Source: Planctomycetota bacterium (lineage in GTDB: Bacteria; Planctomycetota; UBA1135; UBA2386). Taken from it: a stretch of 64,000 bases of DNA. Below, one piece after another: positions 61,603 through 64,000 of this stretch. The notes beneath the pieces are model-generated. The model was not told where the DNA came from, did not search any database, and saw only the letters and a program-made list of their open reading frames with translations. Made by a program: the position numbers and the translations under genes. The stretch covers positions 558,001-622,000 of the forward strand of contig JACKIC010000001.1 of NCBI GenBank assembly GCA_020638655.1, given 5' to 3'. How positions within the stretch are numbered: position 1 is the first letter of the stretch; every line of letters begins with the position of its first letter.

Positions 61603-62049
61603 TCAGCCGAGCGACTTGAGCGCTTCCTGCACGAGCTTGCCGTCGGCGAGCCCCTTGTAGCGGCTCATCCACTCCTTCATGAACCGCCCCATGTCCTTGC
61701 CGCCCGTGAAGCCGATCTCGGCCGCGACCTCGCGCACCTTGGCGGCGACCTCGTCGGCCGACATCTGCTGCGGCAGGTAGCTCTGGATCACCTCGATCTC
61801 CTGCTGCTCCTTGGCGGCGACCTCGGTGCGGCCGGCGGCGTTCGCCTGGGCGACGGTGTCCTGGCGCGTCTTCACGGCCTTCTGCAACACCGCCGCCTCC
61901 TCGTCGTCGGGCAGGTCGTCGACCTGCGCGTCGATCGCCTTGCGCTTGAGCTCGCTGATCAACATGCGGATCACTTCGAGGCGCGGCTTGTCGCCGGCCT
62001 TCATCGCGGTCTTCATGTCGGCCGTGAGCCGGCTCAGGTAGTTGGCCAT
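61603..62049 (-). CDS. yqeY: GatB/YqeY-domain protein
   Basis: A 148-residue protein of the YqeY family, cytoplasmic, similar to the tail domain of GatB that helps tRNA-dependent amidation; stand-alone YqeY has no firm function. Family features: MKTAMKAGDKPRLEVIRMLISELKRKAID near residues 12-40, KTRQDTVAQANAAGRTEVAAKEQQEIEVIQSYLPQQMSADEV and TGGKDMGRFMKEWMSRYKGLADGKLVQEALK at the end. Length is normal. Starts 4 bases past the gyrA stop, so it is probably co-transcribed with gyrA. Confidence 0.92.
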   Translation of the reverse strand: MANYLSRLTADMKTAMKAGDKPRLEVIRMLISELKRKAIDAQVDDLPDDEEAAVLQKAVKTRQDTVAQANAAGRTEVAAKEQQEIEVIQSYLPQQMSADEVAAKVREVAAEIGFTGGKDMGRFMKEWMSRYKGLADGKLVQEALKSLG

Positions 62050-62053
62050 CGGC

Positions 62054-64000
62054 TTACGTCGCCTCCGCAGGACCCGCGGCGGCGTCGGGCTCCGGTTCGG
62101 GCTCCTCGTTGGGGATCATCGCCACCGAGACCAGCTTGTCGCCGTCGTTGAGGCCGATGCAACGCACGCCCTGGGTGTTGCGGCCGATGACGCTGATCTG
62201 TGCCACCGCGGTGCGCACGATCTGGCCGTCCTTGGTGATCATCATCACCTCGTCGTCGTCCTTGACGGCGAGCAGGTTGACGACCGGACCGTTCCGCTCG
62301 GTCGTGCGGATGTCGATGATGCCCTTGCCGCCGCGGCTCTGCACCCGGTACTCCTCGACCGCGGTGCGCTTGCCGTAGCCGTTCTCGCAGACGGTGAGCA
62401 GCGTGCCGGTGCCGTCGATGACGACCATGCCGCAGACGGCGTCGTCCGCGGCGATGCGGATGCCCCACACGCCGACGGCGCTGCGCCCCATGGCGCGGAC
62501 GTCGTCCTCGGCGAAGCGGATCGACATGCCCGACTGGGTGCCCAGCACGATGTGCTGGCCGGCGCGCACGAGGTTGACGCCGACCAGGCGGTCACCGTCC
62601 TCGAGCCCGACGGCGATGATGCCGCCGGCGCGCGGCCGGCTGTACATCGCCAGCGCGGTCTTCTTGATCAAGCCCTTGGCGGTTGCCGTGACCAGGAACC
62701 GGTCGTCGAAGGACTCGACGCGCAGGATCGCGGTGATCTTCTCCTCGGGCTGGGTCTCGACGACGTTGGCGAGCGCGCGGCCCTTGGCGGTGCGACCGTA
62801 GCTCGGCAGCTCGTAGACCTTCTTCCAGTAGACGCGACCCTTGTCCGTGAAGAACAGCAGGTAGTCGTGGGTGCTGGCGACGAACAGGTTCCACAGGAAG
62901 TCGCCTTCCTTGGTCTCCGCGCCGCTGACACCCTTGCCGCCGCGGCCCTGGGTGCGGTACTGGTCGAGTCCGGTGCGCTTGATGTAGCCCTCGTGCGTCA
63001 CCGTCACGACCATCATCTCCTCGGGGATGAGGTCCTCGGCCACGAAGTTGCCGACCTCCTCGTCGCTGACGAGCGTGCGGCGGTCGTCGCCGTACTGCTG
63101 CACCATCTCGGCGAGGTCCTGCTTCATCAGGCCGATCAGCACGCTGCGGTCCTCGAGGATCGTCTTGTAGTAGCTGATCTTGCCGAGCACCTCGGCGTGC
63201 TCCGCCTCGAGCTTCTCGATCTCGAGGCCGGTCAGGCGCGCGAGGCGCATGTCGAGGATCGCGCGGGCCTGGATCTCCGACAGATCGAAGCGGGCCATCA
63301 GGCGCGTGCGCGCGTCGTCGACGCTCGCCGACGACTTGATGATCTCCACGATCTCGTCGATGTTCTGCACCGCGAGGCGCAGACCGTCGAGGATGTGCAA
63401 CCGCTCCTCGGCCTTGCGCAGCAGGAAGCGCGTGCGGCGCCGGATCACGTCGATGCGGTGATCGCGGTAACACTCGAGCAGCTGCTTGAAGGCGAGCGTG
63501 CGCGGCCGGCCGTCGACGATCGCCAGGTTGATGATCGAGAACGTGCTCTGCAGCGGCGACAGCTTGAACAGCTGGTTGAGCGTGACCTGCTCGTCCTCGA
63601 CGCCGCGCTTGAGCTCGACGACGAGGCGCAGGCCGACGCGGTCGTTGCTCTCGTCGTTGGCGTCGGCGATCGAGTCGATCTGGGCGTTCTTGACCAGCGT
63701 GTCGATGCGCTCGAGGATCGTCGTGGTCTTCACCTGGTACGGGACCTCGGTGAACACGATCAGCTTGCGGCCGCGCTTCTCCTCGATGTGGTACTTGGCG
63801 CGGACCTGGACGTTGCCGCGGCCGCTCGCGTAGGCGTTGCGGATGCCGCTGCGCCCCATGATCGTGCCGCCGGTCGGGAAGTCCGGGCCGGGCACGATCT
63901 CGAGCAGCTCGTCGAGGGTGACCTCGGGCTTGTCGAGCAGCTTCTCGATCGCCTTGGCGACTTCCTTGAGGTTGTGCGGCGGCAGGCTCGCGGCCATGCC
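62054..64000 (-). CDS. gyrA: DNA gyrase subunit A (N terminus outside window)
   Basis: The frame is open to the window edge, beginning G-M-A-A-S-L-P-P-H-N-L, which aligns to about residue 170 of E. coli GyrA, so the winged-helix domain with the catalytic Tyr lies upstream, beyond 64000. Visible are LLEIVPGPDFPTGGTIMG and the tower/coiled-coil region (RRRTRFLLRKAEERLHILDGLRLAVQNIDEIVEIIKSS), then the C-terminal beta-pinwheel starting near 63000. The GyrA box QGRGGKG marks gyrase rather than topoisomerase IV, with further blade motifs RTAKGRALANVV, SRPRAGGIIAVGLEDGD and QSRGGKGIIDI. The tail is acidic (EEPEPEPDAAAG). Confidence 0.96.
   Translation of the reverse strand, partial: GMAASLPPHNLKEVAKAIEKLLDKPEVTLDELLEIVPGPDFPTGGTIMGRSGIRNAYASGRGNVQVRAKYHIEEKRGRKLIVFTEVPYQVKTTTILERIDTLVKNAQIDSIADANDESNDRVGLRLVVELKRGVEDEQVTLNQLFKLSPLQSTFSIINLAIVDGRPRTLAFKQLLECYRDHRIDVIRRRTRFLLRKAEERLHILDGLRLAVQNIDEIVEIIKSSASVDDARTRLMARFDLSEIQARAILDMRLARLTGLEIEKLEAEHAEVLGKISYYKTILEDRSVLIGLMKQDLAEMVQQYGDDRRTLVSDEEVGNFVAEDLIPEEMMVVTVTHEGYIKRTGLDQYRTQGRGGKGVSGAETKEGDFLWNLFVASTHDYLLFFTDKGRVYWKKVYELPSYGRTAKGRALANVVETQPEEKITAILRVESFDDRFLVTATAKGLIKKTALAMYSRPRAGGIIAVGLEDGDRLVGVNLVRAGQHIVLGTQSGMSIRFAEDDVRAMGRSAVGVWGIRIAADDAVCGMVVIDGTGTLLTVCENGYGKRTAVEEYRVQSRGGKGIIDIRTTERNGPVVNLLAVKDDDEVMMITKDGQIVRTAVAQISVIGRNTQGVRCIGLNDGDKLVSVAMIPNEEPEPEPDAAAGPAEAT

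Overview
The window is a high-GC (by eye about 68-72 %) chromosomal stretch, and its gene content points to Planctomycetota. It opens with the DUF1553/DUF1501 pair that is a hallmark of that phylum. It is rich in secreted proteins of 350-1000 residues (ELWxTDGT repeats, carboxypeptidase-regulatory/CnaB-like modules, a recurring C-terminal beta domain). Genes are packed so closely that many stop and start codons overlap (ATGA, GTGA, TGATG). Core genes present are gyrA (partial), murJ, rlmN, yqeY, pta, tpx and one CAT-anticodon tRNA. I see no prophage, transposase, CRISPR array or rRNA, and no gene-free stretch longer than 300 bases.

Layout. 1-4.6 kb: DUF1553 tail, DUF1501, an unrecognised secreted protein and phosphotransacetylase, closed by a strong hairpin. 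4.65-5.59 kb (minus): a secreted thioredoxin-like protein whose active-site codon is an in-frame TGA (UPPC), with a hairpin downstream that fits the bacterial SECIS rules; this is the best candidate for something unusual. 5.8-7.4 kb: lipoprotein and thiol peroxidase. 7.4-12.1 kb (minus): a five-gene chain with overlapping stops and starts: biotin carboxylase, biotin carrier, DinB/YfiT-like, RlmN, and a SUFU-domain membrane protein. 12.1-17.7 kb: membrane protein, ELWxTDGT-repeat giant and secreted proteins. 17.7-23.6 kb: propeller-phosphoesterase, zinc-ribbon pseudo-rhomboid, glycosyltransferase and DUF4920 lipoprotein. 23.6-30.8 kb: two GT-C-like membrane proteins, an ECF sigma factor with a partner carrying an ExbD-like tail, a zincin and an SGNH esterase. 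30.9-41.2 kb: secreted and hypothetical proteins, GH76, a thioesterase and DUF4177, ending in a locally low-GC patch next to the tRNA. 41.4-46.2 kb: an IMPase-family enzyme and a phosphonate-catabolism set (TIGR03364-like FAD oxidoreductase, phosphonatase-like HAD, PhnZ-like HD oxygenase, DUF5690 transporter-like protein). 46.3-50.4 kb: metallophosphatase, M14 carboxypeptidase, MurJ. 50.4-61.6 kb: three large CnaB-like secreted proteins with small partners, SixA, NUDIX, a GT-C-like protein and an orphan C-terminal domain fragment. 61.6-64 kb: yqeY and gyrA (5' end outside the window).

How the genes work together. The sigma/partner pair probably forms one envelope-signalling unit. The phosphonate enzymes probably oxidise and cleave an aminophosphonate-type substrate to release phosphate. 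The biotin carboxylase and carrier need a carboxyltransferase encoded elsewhere. The many CnaB-like and C-terminal-domain proteins look like cell-surface components of one lineage. All functional calls rest on motif recognition by eye; no database search was run.
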